A stretch of DNA of 64,000 nt from Amphirosellinia nigrospora (GCA_004123355.1 SCHM01000001.1:11232193-11296192), one strand, 5' to 3'; positions 12,501 to 25,583 are shown, counted from the stretch's first letter. The notes: generated by a model not told the origin, from the sequence alone. Numbers and translations: made by a program.

Positions 12501-15500
12501 ATTGTAGAAAAATCCCATTATTCGTTGGAGCCTACTGAAAGCTGTCTGCTTATTATATACTCTACTATTGACCTACAGACCGAGCGTATATTTCATATGA
12601 TAACAAGAACCTACCATTTGAGGCCAATTATCTTCGCCCACTTGGTACCCTAGTCTGATAGAATGCCAATTACGCAGAGGTAGGTATCTACTACCAAAAT
12701 CAAACCACCCCGGCGGATAACCACCGGTTTGAGGGCTGCCTTGGAGCCTAGCTATGGTAGTCCAAGTCTCATCGCATTTTTATACCCGCGTACCTTAGTA
12801 TACCAGCGCAGTAACGTCAGTTGCTGGTTACTCGTTCCTTACAATATTACATAGTAATGAAAGTCAACTATTGGAACTATTATATAAGCATTGGAGCTTC
12901 AAAATGGGAAGCAGTGATTTCTTGATTAAGGACGAAAGTCTAAATTTTCAAGCTGTACGTCCAGTCACCCAATTTATACTCTCGTGCTATACGAAAATAC
13001 AACTTCTATGGGAAATAGAACATTTCTCTCTTCGGCTTCCCCTTTTTGCCATTATTGTTTCCTTCTTTCTGCCCCTTTCTCTCACCCCGGCTATCTGGTT
13101 TGTTCCCAGAGTTATCCTTATGTTTGGCAGGGTTCGAACTGCCTTCAATTGGGGGTCGGTGGCTAGGTTGACTTCAAGGAACTCGGTGGCCGCGATCCTA
13201 TTACTTGGTTGAAGCTGCTGTGATGGTGAAAACGAAGGCAAAAGCCCTGGCGGAGTCATTTTCGTGAAAAATGTCGCGGTTGTCTTATAACAGACGATGG
13301 TGGTGGCTTGCCCTGTAGTTAAACATTCAGATGACACTCAGACACAGAGGCTCTTACAGATATGAGCGAAGGAGCACCTCAGATGACAACAACAGGGAAA
13401 GAACCTCGTACCTGGATGATGTCTGGGATGATCAAGACAGATCTTGGGTGTTGAAGGAGTAGACAAAGTAGTTGAGAACAGTTGAAAGAGAAGTAACACA
13501 CCGGGAGGGCTGCTTTTAATGCCTTGGTGAATATCTACCAGTGGATACAGATATCTATCCAACATACGCTCGGTGTTTGAAGGACCAATAAAAGTACGGT
13601 GGGATAGCCGGCTGCTATCCCGCATGCATGTCCTGCACAAGACCCATGACTGTTAAGTAATGGACTGGAGCTAGTTGATGTTTTCAAGGCTGCGCTTGTG
13701 CAGCCATCATAGAACTGTCCGTGGTCAAGGGTTAATAGAGCATGAATTGTGCGGCCTGTGGCTTAGCGACTAGTATAGTGCCACTTTGAAAGCATTTGAG
13801 ATGAATAGCTTGTTAATTGATCTCGAAGAGCCGGTTGAATTAAGGTTATCGTGGCGTAGGCTAACTTGGCGGATGGATAGAACTAAGAAACAGAGATGGC
13901 GGCAGTAGTTGCGTGGGGGGGGAGGGGAAACATAGATAGTGTACGGGTCAAGTCGGGCAGGGCGGACACGGGCAAGGTGGGCAGAATTGGGAGGCACACG
14001 CGGGCGCAAATATTGCAGTCAAACCATCTGCATTTATCTTCGCCGAGGCGCGTTTGGAAGACGCGCTACACGTCGGGAATGATGTTGCCCTGGTCGTTCA
14101 TTCCTAACCTAGTTGAGCATTCTCTTTTCTCCAACCGTAAACGGTATGCCGTTCTCATGAAACCCACGATTCGTTGCGAGCCAATCGATAACCGACTTCA
14201 GGATCCGAAAGCTCTGGCCCAGGCCTGGATCTTTTCATGGCTGCTTCTGCTTCGAGGGGAGACGTAATACGTTGAGATTCCTCGGGGCTGCGAGATGGGC
14301 CACGTGTAGTTTGCATGAAGCAATGTTTGGCACGGATGCACTCGACCTTAGCTTCCTAACATGTCGCAGCTTCAATACTGGACATCCGATGTTGATCCCC
14401 TCCTGACCATGACTTCTACCAGGTAACCCCCAACACAATCTGGCCTGCCCGCTAGACCCAAATATAGCACTTAGGGACATAGCGGAACCCCGCTAGCTCC
14501 GACCAAACCCCGGGCTAGTAGTTCTATTCAACAGCGCTAAGCTCCACAGACGCTAAGGGCCTGGGTAGACTGGCTGGAAACGTTAAAGCTTCTAGCTTTC
14601 GCCATGGACCATATTCATGTCCTCCAACGCCAGCACCGTATGTTCCGCCCCTCGTAGCTTATCTTATTATCCTACCATCTCTATCACAACCCGCGAGTTA
14701 GTGGTGGCCTATAGTGAGTGGAATAAATTGGCCACACGTCGGACAAGTCGGAGCCATCCACTCGTGCCCGGTACGTGGTAGTGGGCCAATTGTTCTACCC
14801 ACTGTGGCGGCCGGTGTGGCTTGACGCCATACAAGAGTGGTAGAGCATGTGGGAACAGCCATAGTCGCCGATTCTCAGGAAATAGCCGGGAAATTTAAAT
14901 TATGTATTCGGCCAGCCGTCTGCGGTTAGGGGTCCGAGATGTCACATGAGCCCGGCATGTGGTGCATTTCGGAGCCGCCAGGCCGGGAGCGCTAGACGGG
15001 TCGATCTGCGGACAGGTAGGGACCGTAAGGTGCCACTCCGAAGAGGAATACCGAGGCGGTGATTTGCGCCACTGGCTAGACTCAGGGGCCGAAGCCTGCT
15101 GTACAGCTGGAACTAGGTAGCGCAAGCCCGATTTTCATCGGCACTCTCGGCTATTCAGCCAGGTGGGCTGGTGGTGTGGCCCTAAACGAGCTTCCTGATT
15201 TGTGCGACCTAATCAGTGTTTGCTCAGGGATACTGTCTATCACAGATGACCAGGAAACTTGGAACCTAGAGGGATTGTATAGGGACGCTAGGGAGGCGAC
15301 CTGGGATAATGATGATGGAATGTCATGATGTGATGTGTTAATACATAATGTGTCGCTTCGATGCGATACAGAGTGTGCTGGGTTTGTTCGTGTTCGTGGC
15401 CATTCAGTACCAACTTGAAGGAAATGAGAAATGAGAAATGGGAGATGGGAGATGGAGAAGTTTGGTGATAGCGGGGATGTATATGCACCCCCAAGTTGGC

Positions 15501-17029
15501 CCGCATCCTTCAGTCACATGAGCCTTCCATGTATTGGACCAAACGTTGGTTTGATGTTTCTGTCCATGGCTCCTGTCTCCAAACATAGCTTAGCCTGTAA
15601 TACTTCCAAGTGAAGAGCTGAGAGCACATCACGCCTGGGTGGACCTTCATAGAAATGTAGTCCCTAATACACCATCATAGGCTGACAGTGATGCATAAGC
15701 CAAAATCAATCAGTCAATACTTACTTAACTGGGTAGGTAGGTAAACTTGCTCCTGTCGTCTTCCCTCTCATCAACGCCCTCTGCCTCTATCCTTGCGCCT
15801 GACCCTACAAGTAGTAAGCGGCCGATACGTTGGTAATACTTCCTATCTCTTTTGAAGCAGCCCGCGTCTTCACACCCATATTGGACAGAGAGTTTGTTAT
15901 ATGCTCTTTTTCTTTTGCCTCTTATTTCTTTTAACCAAGCTGCGAAAAGCCAGTGTCGTCAGCCTAACAATAGCCAACTGATACATTACGCTGCAGCCAA
16001 CTCGCCTTTCGACTCATGCGTCATTAATGTAATACTCAGTATGCCACAAGAGAACTATTTGATCAACTGTTCTCCTACCAAGTATTTCTTTTACCCAATT
16101 CTTCGCCAGTCGGCCACCTCATCATGGTTTAACTTTCTTGACCTGGCAGGGCACGATTGACATTTGGGAAGACGAACCCTGTAATGTGACTGAAGCCTAG
16201 CAATACCAGTGTTCTTTGCGCGCTCAAAAAAACCTCAACAAAACCCCCTCATTATTACCCCAACCGACACAGGGCACTCAAGCTTTACTTCTCGCAGTTA
16301 TTAATACATTGTGTAGATCCCCTATCCGAATATTGGGGTTATTCTCTAAGCAAAGCGTCTATCAAGTGAGAAATTTCCTCTAGCAACATTCCCCTATTTG
16401 GCGGTTACTTATCAGCATACTACATAGTATTTATTTTGTTCCCTCGAGGCCGCCACCACGTCTATAATACGATTCTCATAAACTTTTTCGGCCCCAGAGC
16501 CTCAATTTTATGTACACGTATGCGGATATCACCAACTGCGCCGCTATTCAAATCAATATTCTAATTCTGCTTGGATGCCTCGTGGTAAAGGTGATGGGGT
16601 TTTATTCACCGAAGGATCACGATGGGTGAGGGATAGGTGTTAACTCCGCTCGCCGCTGGCCGAGGGTGCGTCTACACCTATCGCAGTACACCAAGTCGTT
16701 CTCAGCACCAATACAATTCATCCACCTATTCAAATAACGCTGCTCGTGCCAACTTCGCCAATATTGCTACCCTATAGAGAGATAGAAGCCCCCTTTAACA
16801 ATACGACGATGAGGCTCTTTCTAGTTGGCAGCCATAAACCCCACGCGCCAGCATGTCACCTCTATAGGCTCTGGTCAGGCGGTGTGAGTATGCAAGTGTA
16901 TATCAAAGCCACCAACAACGCCATTCCCTTCCGTCTTCAGCTGCAGCCTCGCTGAGTTCGAATTACCCTCGATGGCTATTAAAAAGGATGTCTCTGCATC
17001 ACTATCGGATACGTCAAAGATGCTGAGGT
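9559..17029. other. Long gene-poor stretch
   Basis: No gene can be supported in about 7.5 kb. Open frames of 98-123 codons at 10568-10864, 12871-13212 (+), 12987-13337 (-) and 13896-14267 lack family motifs, and several start at non-ATG codons. The minus strand around 13.7-13.0 kb does have a CT-rich, leader-like sequence before a Lys/Gly-rich frame, so a small fungal gene there is possible but unproven. A purine-rich run (GAAATGA/GGGAGAT) lies at 15420-15460 and a G9 run near 13914. The last 300 bases probably hold the promoter of the DUF6594 gene. Confidence 0.45.
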
Positions 17030-18521
17030 ATGCCCATTCCAATTATCATGGCGGCAGCTTATGATATCGAAGCAGCATCCCCTCTAAGAACTTTGGGGCC
17101 CCATGGCAGCAGCCAGCCCCAAACCCAACGATCCGGCAATACGACTGCAAATCAACAAGAACCCAGACACGATGGCCTTTATTCCAAGATTCTCAAAGGC
17201 AAGCAGGCTGATACTATCGAATTACAACCTGTCTAACTGGTTTAATTTAGACAGACAAGCAAACGGGCACGAGTTTGCGCTAAATGACGAATTCTATGGA
17301 AGCGACGAAATCGGTACGAACTACGGCCTAGCTCAGACCTAACCAACATCTGTTGACTAATATCTCTGTTTAGAAAAGGTCACTGTTCAGGGCTTCCCTT
17401 CGATCGCTGCGTTCCATACCAACTATGCCAATACTAGAATCTGCCGAGCTTTTGCCAATGTGACGCAGACTCTTATGACGAGATACCAATACCAAATTAC
17501 ATGCCTTCTCGGTGCACTGGTCGAACTTGATGCCGAAAGCGTAACTGAACGTGATGGCCAGTCTGCTCCCTTTGATAAAGAGAGGTTTATATCGCGATGT
17601 TCTCGATCCCCTGATCAACTATCTCTCGTCACAATTTCGACGAAGGCTGATGGGAGCGAAGAAGATGAAGAACAAAAGAAAGAGCGTATCGAGGTTGCGA
17701 GAGAGAATGTCGTTGCAAATTTGGAGCGCAGTTTTAGTAGCTATCGTATGTCCCTATTGATCATTCCAGTACTGTTCTCTACTTACATTGCTAAAATATC
17801 TTTAGGTAGTCTTGTCAACTGGCAAGGCGGATTACCCAAATTCCCCAAGGTTTCGACTCGGACCCATAAAGGCTGTTTGAGTATATAAAACGCATGGATG
17901 GCCTTGGCCCTGATGCAATCGACTACTTACGAGCCTACGACGACCTTATATATGCCGATGCCGATCCTCTATACGAGCGCTTTTATACCTTCTTATCTAC
18001 GTTCGAGAAGCATTCATTGTAAGTAGTCTCGTTTCCGTTTTAGGGGGCCATGTATCCTTCTCGTCGCTATGATATGATCGCACCGTAGAACTGTCGGGCG
18101 TGCACAGTTGAACATGATCTTCCTCCAACAATCAATATGGTTCTATCTATTGATGTAATAATAACTGAATACTGTAGAGCTAACCGTTTCATCTTTCAAG
18201 ATCATTGTTAGGTACCTCAGCTGCAAAAGAATATTCGCGAATGGTGACGTGTCATTCGGGACGGGAGCCTACGAAGCACGAAAGATTAGACTCTTCGTCA
18301 AATCCCAGATGGTACTGGCCGGATCCGCGCTTGTGTTAATACCAGTCGGCATACTTTATCTCAAGGAACCCAGAAAGGAGATCGCATTTCTCCTAGTAGC
18401 ATTATTCGGCCTGGTGTTTGCCTTCACCCTCATTGCTTTCGATAATCAGATGAGCCATGTCCTCCTCGGGCTCGCGGCATACTATGCTGTACTTGTTGGT
18501 GTCTTTAACATATATAGCTAG
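17030..18521 (+). pseudogene. DUF6594 family membrane protein, frame-disrupted
   Basis: The C-terminal exon (about 18211-18521) has the hallmark of DUF6594: a basic pre-membrane stretch (YEARKIRLFVKSQ), then hydrophobic segments (MVLAGSALVLIPVGILYL, FLLVALFGLVFAFTLIAF, LLGLAAYYAVLVGV). The N-terminal part has KVTVQGFPSIAAF and a helix ending LLGALVELDAE, which fits the family's sheet and coiled region. Probable introns: 17312-17373, 17746-17809 and about 18019-18210. The start is 17030 or 17048. The frame is broken twice: exon 1 shifts near 17232, and an in-frame TAA at 17867-17869 lies between PQGFDSDP and RLFEYIKRMDG. The frames either side of the intron at 17746 also disagree. The function of the family is unknown. 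It could be a decayed copy or carry sequencing errors, but the TAA is a plausible C-to-T change. Confidence 0.65.
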
Positions 18522-19916
18522 CTATGCGTGAATACTAATTTCTTTTTGTCCTTGTTCTTTTATTGTTCATACCTTCTCTTGTTCTTTTGTGTTAATCGTT
18601 ATCCGGGTTGGGCGAGACAGCGAGTTAGGCTGACCATTATACCATATAACGTATGAAAACTTACATGTATTTTGCATTTGATGGCTAGTAGTTAACCTAT
18701 TTTACATAGTTTTAGAGAAAATTGGCCTAAATTTTGAGGATCATATTCCATGACGACATCCGTTACCGTAATGACCCTAAACTGACTATGTCCTTTCAAG
18801 GCAGGTGTTACGAGGGCTTGAATAGAGGGCTCGAAAATAGGTTCAATTGAATAATAATCTAATATGGTTCCGAAGGCGACATAAAGATCTAACTTCTTTA
18901 TCTCTGGGCAGGAGGATCCCGTGCCTTTTATGCTCGAATATCCTTCCCGTCTATCCTACAGCCTCACGGGCCTCTGTAGGCCTGTGTAGACCTGTGTAGC
19001 CGGAGCCTATATGTCTCGGTGATCTATCTAGGTCTTCGGTGAATGACTGAGACTCGCAAGACTCGTGCGGCGCTGTTAGCCTCATAGGGTAGTATTCAAC
19101 GAGCTCCGTGCGAGATCCACGTGACAGCAGGGACCTGCTTCATATCTACTATACTATCTTATACGCTGATAATGCATTCTCATTGAATATGCAATCAACC
19201 GCATTAGCTCAGGCCACGGCAAATGTATTATTTCAGTTAGAAATTGAGCTGAATGGGGATAGTGTGTTGCTAACGTGATTGGAACTAAGGACTATCATAC
19301 ACCCCCGACGTGTGTAAGTACGTCGGTGAGTCGATTTCCTACATAAATATATTTCTATAACTAATCATCATCACGCTGCTACTAGCCTGGGATTCTGGGT
19401 GCTTTCAGTTCATCAACAAAGGCCCAAATTGCTCCTTTAGCCCTTTGTGCTTCACCAAGACAATGAAGACCCTTTGCCAACCGCAGTTTGCCCTTTCGGC
19501 TCAAACCTCACATGTTCAGCTCTGGAACTGTCTTGCGCCTAATGGCGATCACTGTCTGTCGCGTTCAAAAGCTCGCCCTTGTGTCGAACTCACAGCGAAT
19601 CTGCCACACGTATCTATATAGGCCTATGCACAGGACTGCGACTGGGTATACCCGAGTGTAACCTCTATATACGAGACCTTAGCTATTTAGTTGCCCCTTT
19701 ACCCCAACCTCAGAGACAAGTAGAATACCGAGGCAAGAGATTGCGAGGCTATTAGGGTCTATAGACCAGAAATTTCGTCGAAGGGCCTAGAGGACTGAAC
19801 CTTCATGGCCCCCTTAACTTTGTAAATGATTAATTTGAATACCTTTCTGAGCCCTTCATCAGAAGCCCTGATTACGGAATCACTCGCGATAAATCATACC
19901 GAAGCAGCTAAAAAGC
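18522..19916. other. Intergenic, no gene seen
   Basis: No supported gene. Near 18,975 there is a short imperfect tandem repeat (CCTGTGTAG-like units). The remainder is ordinary intergenic DNA leading to the kinase-like gene. Confidence 0.45.
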
Positions 19917-21687
19917 ATGAGCAACCCTTCAACACCCCGCCTCGCGGGGGCCGAGGAGGACGAGGCGCATCCACACCCTCTCCGACAGCACGAGGGGGGA
20001 GAGGGAGGGAAGCCCCCGTGGGAGTAGCAGCAGTAGTAGTGGCGGTGGTGGCCGCGGTATACCCAGCCCCGATCCCTTTGGATCGCCCCCTCCGGGGCCA
20101 GGGCGGCCGAATTTGTTCGCGCGCCCGGTAGCCCCGCCGCGCTGGTCGTTGCCCGGGGGGCATACCGAAAATAGGGTGGTTATGGGCCTCGGAACATATT
20201 CGGGAGAGGTGCACGAGGCGGCGGCGGCGGCGGAGGTTGTTCGGGGCACGCCCAGCTGCCCCTGAGGACGACCCGTTTGGTGGATCGAGCGTGGTGAGTG
20301 CTACGGAACGTCAGGACTGGCTGCAGCGCGCGAGCGGGTTCTTTAGTGATGAGCTTAGGTTTAAGGTCGAGAAGACGAGCCTGACTACTAATGCGATGGT
20401 ATTGCGTGTCCTGGAGATGCCGGATTCTGGAGGGACACCTAGAAGGTTTGTTGTCAAGGCCAGCTCAGGGTTCGGAGGAGGGGTTGCAAAAGGAGGGAAT
20501 GGACGCATGTGAGTGTATCCCTGCTGTCCCACGATTTCCATATAGCTCCAATAGTGACTGTGGAGAATGGAATGATGTGGCTGATTATTAACAGCGTGTC
20601 CGTTTTGCACGGCATCTCATCAAATGGTTGACGTTGACTCCTGATCCTATGGCGCCCGGACCTGGCAATACGGGATTTAGCCTTACTCTTCCTTGAGTAC
20701 CTTAATAACGGTCTTGGGCATTTTCAGAAAGGATAGAGAATGTGACAACATTGACGCTACCAAGTGGATTGGAGATCCCATTCTTATTGCCTAATAGGCT
20801 ACTGTGGGCGATCTTCCTTTGCTGTGAGTTGTATTGGCCCTGACTCAGGATCAATTCGGAAAGGGGTTGATCGTGCTAAATTGATGGCCAGTGATACGAG
20901 CATGTGTTGGGATGGCATGGCCGCCTGCGGGCCGAATGTTGAGCTCGAGGTTCCAGCTCCGACGGAGCCGTCGACTTTGGCGCACATGGATATGCATAAC
21001 CAGAATGGTCAGTCTTCCTATTCTATCATACGCATGGAATTTTTATGACTGATTCTCGGCTGCGAATAGTGATGTTCGGGGACCTTGAAGAGAAGGAGGC
21101 AGAGCATAGAATAGTGCCGATTGCGAAGCTGATCGATCTAGGAGAGGCGCAAGAGCGACCTGCTGGCGAGCCTAAATATCCACCTGACCCAATGGCGATG
21201 AACAGATACGACCACGTGTTGCACTTGGATACACAGTTCGTGAGCCCTATCTCTCATTATCATATTCTTGCGGTGGCTTACATGCTTTCCTAGTCGCCCA
21301 ACACGGCGCCGTCGCAACCAAGGCACAGACAAGAACCTTCTCGATGTCGGCGTCTTGATGGCTAATCTGATTGCCAATGCGCCAGGTTTTGTAATTACTT
21401 GTCAGAGAAATATGATGGATCCTAGTATTCATCCATATCTGGACGAAGATTTGCGATTGCTGATACAGCGATGTCTGGCTGCCGATCCACAGAATAGACC
21501 AAGGCTGGAAGAATTAATTGACTTGGTTGGTCAAGCCAATAGCCCTTTCTTCAGGGACGAGCAGTATTACAAAAGGGGCAACGGGCCTGCAGTGGCCAAC
21601 CCGGCAGAGGAGCTGGAGACAGATGATGCGTTAAAAGTTATTGTTCAGACGTACATATTGAATGCGGAGACTTCCTCTAGCATATAA
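19917..21687 (+). pseudogene. Fungal protein-kinase-like gene with RGG-rich N-terminus, frames interrupted
   Basis: The N-terminus is Arg-Gly rich (RGGRGGRG, then a Gly run over a GGC repeat at about 20216). A kinase N-lobe Lys is visible in PRRFVVKASSG, and a C-lobe catalytic loop reads HMDMHNQNVMFGDL, formed by an intron at 21008-21069. The metal-binding motif reads KLIDLGEAQE, so HRD is HMD and DFG is DLG. The last exon has HPYLDEDLRLLIQRCLAADP and ends in the family's ETDDALKVIVQTYI. Other introns begin near 20510 and 21239. Single-base shifts are needed near 19940, about 20235, about 20474 and in 20.6-20.9 kb. The family is common and often expanded in ascomycetes. Catalytic activity is uncertain because of the altered motifs, and I cannot tell true decay from base-calling errors here. 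Confidence 0.65.
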
Positions 21688-23547
21688 AAGAAGCTGTTAT
21701 CGTCGTACATGAGCGGCGAGAAGTCTTGCGCTGTCAAGTCATTATTCTTAAAAGAAGCGCAGAAGCCTCCGACGTTGTCTATTTGGGGATCAATGCGAAG
21801 TTTCTGGAGGATATGATCTCTTCTCATGACTTGCTATGATCAAGATCTAATAGGCCACTCTAGGGTAAGGAGACCTACATTGAGACTGAAGGTGAAATTT
21901 TTTTAGTATGCTGGAGCAAAGTTTCACGAGACACACATGGCACACGGATGTACACAAAGATAGTCCTTTATATAGCCCGATGAACTCCCCGAAGGCCACT
22001 TTGGGACCCTCGCACAATAAAAAGTGTCTATTGCACACCTCAAGTACAGAGACCTGAAACCCTAGCTTATATTTGCTATCAAATTTTCTATATACGATAT
22101 CTTTACCAGATCCTCCACCATTATGGATTCCAGTTATACCGAATATCATCTTCGTGTCCGGAATCCATAGGCCGTGAACAGACGCCAGTTCAATGGGAGA
22201 TATTAGCAATGTCCCGTAGACTTTGACCTCTGTTAGCTGTTAGAACGGTTCTCTGGATCTAAGGGGGGGCCTACTCTGGTACCTGCTTAAGATCTGGGCA
22301 TTGCTATAGGGGTTATAGAATGAACGCAGTCTATGTGTCTCGTAGGCGACTTTATTCGTAAAACTAAGCTCTGCGTCAATCTCTAGTGTACCTCAGAACT
22401 CTAGCGATTCATCGAGTAGGCAATGGTCGCTGTATATAGTGTCAATGTCAGGACAAGATGGAAGGGTGACTTGCTGTCATTTGTACCTTCCAGAAGGCGC
22501 ATTTATCTTCAATAGAATTAATATCCATGCTAACTCGAGCTACTCATGATAGAATTTGAAGTGATCTTTGGTGGTAGCGTTAAGAGGTCTCGGACTTATG
22601 TATTTTGGCTACTACGAATGAATACTTCGATGCCGGTGTCAACTTTCATCTTCTTGTGTAACTTATAAGATAATTTCATGTTTTCTTTTAATGTTGTTTA
22701 CTTCTGGAGCAATGATTTCGAGCTCGGATTTATCCGCTAGACGTCGTACGCTTAGCAAGTCTACGCCTAACAAGCGTTCAAGAATAACAGAATCAATCTC
22801 TACTCCAGCTAAGAGAAAGTTATTATGACTTTATTAATTTTGAATATTAATATATAGCAAGCGAAATTGGCGGTTTTTTATATCTCTTTTCTTTTAGAGT
22901 AGGAAATTACTTTCTTCAGGCATGTAGCTCTTTTCTAGGATCAACCCCCTACGTAGAGTGAAATCGCAACATCTTAGGCATTGTACTATAGAGAGACATG
23001 TCAATATCTGCAGCGTTTTCGGGTCCTTGTAAGCTAGAAACTTATTTACTTAAACGTCTCTCTCAGTATTTAATAGTGCTCCGTCGACCCTCCTAACGAT
23101 ATTAGTAGTCGAAACCGACGCTTTCGGACATTTCCGGCGATTCTCGACTTCAACCAAAATTACCATTTTAGGCCTTACCTTCACTTGCAAAGCCCAGGGG
23201 AAAGAAGCATACCCTTTCGGGAAACCTTTACCGACCCCCACGCAACAAGCACCTTTAATCCACGATCCCCGGACCCTTGTGAACCCCCGCAACATGGCCC
23301 CAACCTCCCCGCATACCACTCCACAAGTGCTGGCCCAAAACCGGGGTAATGATGGAAATAAAAATGCCGTTTCTAGTTTATGTACCCCTTGTAGCTAGAT
23401 TCTCAATTGAAAAAACATGCCGAGCATCTCTGTTTTCTACGAATAGCCATTTACCTGCCTAGGACGACGCGAGCGACGCAGCAATTAGTTTCAGCATTGT
23501 TGTGCTTTGGAGGTTTCTGGACACCGTTATCTTATTATTGGCTCAAA
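21688..23547. other. Intergenic, no supported gene
   Basis: A 120-codon minus-strand frame (21847-22209) and a 55-codon minus-strand stretch (22680-22845) are open but match nothing I recognise. The 500 bases before 23548 should contain the promoter of the MFS gene. Confidence 0.4.
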
Positions 23548-25254
23548 ATGTCCGGCGCCGAAGATGTTGATCAGCTGAAGAAAGGGGACGCAGTCCACAA
23601 CATTCGCCAGCCTCATCCTGAGATCTATGCGGAGGCACTTCAACGTTATCCAAGCGACGAGTATATTGATAAGGCAGCAGAGGCCAAGTTACGGCGAAAG
23701 CTGGACTGCAGGATTTTGCCGTTGCTAGGTATTTGTTATTTCTTCTACGTGAGTTTTTTCATCCATAATATGCAGGCTTAGTTGCTCGGTCTTCTAACCG
23801 GTCGCGCAACAGTACGTTGACAAGACCACGCTTTCCTATGCAGCCATTTTTGGTATCAAGGACGACCTGGCCCTGAATTCACAGGATTACTCGTGGTTGT
23901 CATCGATTTTTATTTTGGTTGGCTAGTATGGGCTATCCCATCGAACTTAATTATGCAGCGTTCTCCTCCCGGCTGGTATCTTTCCGCCAATATCTTCCTG
24001 TGGGGTGTATTTCTGATGGCACAAGCTGGTGTGCATAACTTCGCTGGACTCGCTGTCTTGAGAACCATATCTGGTGCCTTTGAGGCCATTGCTGATCCCG
24101 CTTTCATGCTTATCACGAGTATGTACTATACCAGATCCGAGCAGCCGAGCCGCATATCCGCGTGGTATGCTTTCAACGGCGTCGGCGTTGCTGGTGGTGG
24201 TCTTATCGGTTCGTTTGCCCCCTGCCCTTTATGTGCACAGTCAAAATTTTGATTTAAAAAACTTCAGGTTATGGTATTGGAAACATAAAGGGCGCGTTGC
24301 AATCATGGCGCTATGAGTTTCTGATCGTTGGCGCATTCTGTACCTTCTGGTCCCTCGTCCTTTTCCTTTTTGTACCGAACTCCCCTGCAACATTCCGTGG
24401 GTTCAGTCACGATGAACGCCTGATGATGATCGCACGCATACGACAGAATCAAACCGGTGTTGAGCAGAGACATATCAACTGGAGTCAGATCAAAGAAGCC
24501 TATCTTGACTATAAGACCTGGCTCTTCTGCTTTTTAGGGTTTGTAGCTAACATTCCCAACGGAGGTATCTCGAACTTCTCTACTCTCGTTATTCAGGGCC
24601 TGGGGTTTGACACCTTGCACCACCGCTCTTTTGGGTATTCCCCAAGGGGTATTGGTGGTTATCTGGATTGGACTTGGCGCAGTTTGCAACCATTATATGC
24701 CTAAGAATTGCCGCACCCTCGTAAGCGCGATCTTCATGCTTCCGACGATTGCAGGCGCTCTCTCGGATTTCTCCTCGCCCCTCCAGACGCCTACGTCGGC
24801 CGACTTATCTGCTTGTAAGGAACTCAGTGCATAACTCTGCGAGGCTCGCTTGAAGCTAACTCATGAGTCTGCCAGTTATCTAACAGGCTCCTACCAAGCC
24901 TCATTCGTCATCAGTTTATCAGTCCTGATCAGTAACACCGGTGGCCAGTCAAAGAAGATGATAGTGGGCGGTATGATCTGGCTGGGTGCATGTGTCGGTA
25001 ACATCGCTGGCCCGTTCTTCTACAAGTCTGAGCAAGCTCCGAGATATACTCTGGGTATAGGATCTCTGCTAGTCGCAAATTTTATCGAACTTGCGTTATT
25101 CTTCGTTCTCAGGTACTCGTTTATGTGGGAGAACAGGCGCAAGGAAAAGAAAAGGGAGCAGATGCGCCTAGATGGTACCCTTGAAAGCCTTAACAATACT
25201 GCGTTCAAGGATCTCACAGACAAGGAGAATCCCAACTTTGAGTACATATATTAA
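23548..25254 (+). CDS. MFS transporter, anion:cation symporter (Dal5/allantoate permease) type
   Basis: About 500 residues with the family layout: a charged cytosolic N-terminus (EAKLRRKLDCRILPLLGICY), TM1 leading into YVDKTTLSYAAIFGI, twelve predicted membrane segments, a central loop (FSHDERLMMIARIRQNQTG) and a cytosolic Lys/Glu-rich tail. This family imports organic anions such as allantoate, nicotinate, pantothenate or small peptides at the plasma membrane; the substrate cannot be told. Introns: 23749-23812, 24209-24267 and 24815-24875, all with canonical sites. Three single-base shifts interrupt the frame: a missing T in the T5 run at 23907-23911, an extra C near 24618, and a missing base near 24762 that restores frame. 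Apart from these the protein is full length and well conserved, so I think sequencing error is likelier than decay. The start ATG is the one before SGAEDVDQL. Confidence 0.85.
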
Positions 25255-25267
25255 ATTTTTAACTTGA

Positions 25268-25560
25268 TAAGCACTGAGTGGATACTGAACTGGCCCAGGG
25301 TGGCAGTGCCCTTGGGATAGGAGGTACCCAGCAAACTACTCATCCACGCCCCGGTCTCAGTCACATAGATCAATGCAGGACCTTTTAAGCCAATATAGCG
25401 CAGTGCGTCAACAAGAAAAACCAAAAACTCCGAAGTATATAGCTAAGTACAAAGGCAAAATACAATAAGGAATTGGTGTTTTTACATGACAGTACCACTA
25501 TCAATTCCCTCTAATTCCCCTTAATTTAATTTATTCACTAGTCCCGCAAATAGGGAGAAA
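25268..25560. repeat. Dispersed repeat, copy 1
   Basis: This stretch aligns in the same orientation with 60062-60360. Shared blocks are CTGAACTGGCCCAGGG / GTGAATTGGCCCAGGG, AGGAGGTA..., TACTCATCCA..., GTCTCAGTCAC(A/G)TAGA and CTAAGTACAAAGG. The copies differ by many substitutions and small gaps, so they are old or mutated. It has no open frame. It lies directly downstream of the MFS stop codon and upstream of a small gene at 25584. Confidence 0.7.
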
Positions 25561-25583
25561 CTTTTGTCCTTGAATCACACATC

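Noticed and set aside
13120-13150. GGTTCGAACTGCC, resembling a tRNA T-arm
   Set aside because: On either strand the T-stem does not pair with a 7-nt loop, and no acceptor, D or anticodon arms can be built.
15852-16160. 102-codon frame with hydrophobic N-terminus, possible small secreted protein
   Set aside because: It begins at TTG with no nearby in-frame ATG that keeps the hydrophobic part, and no splice sites support it.
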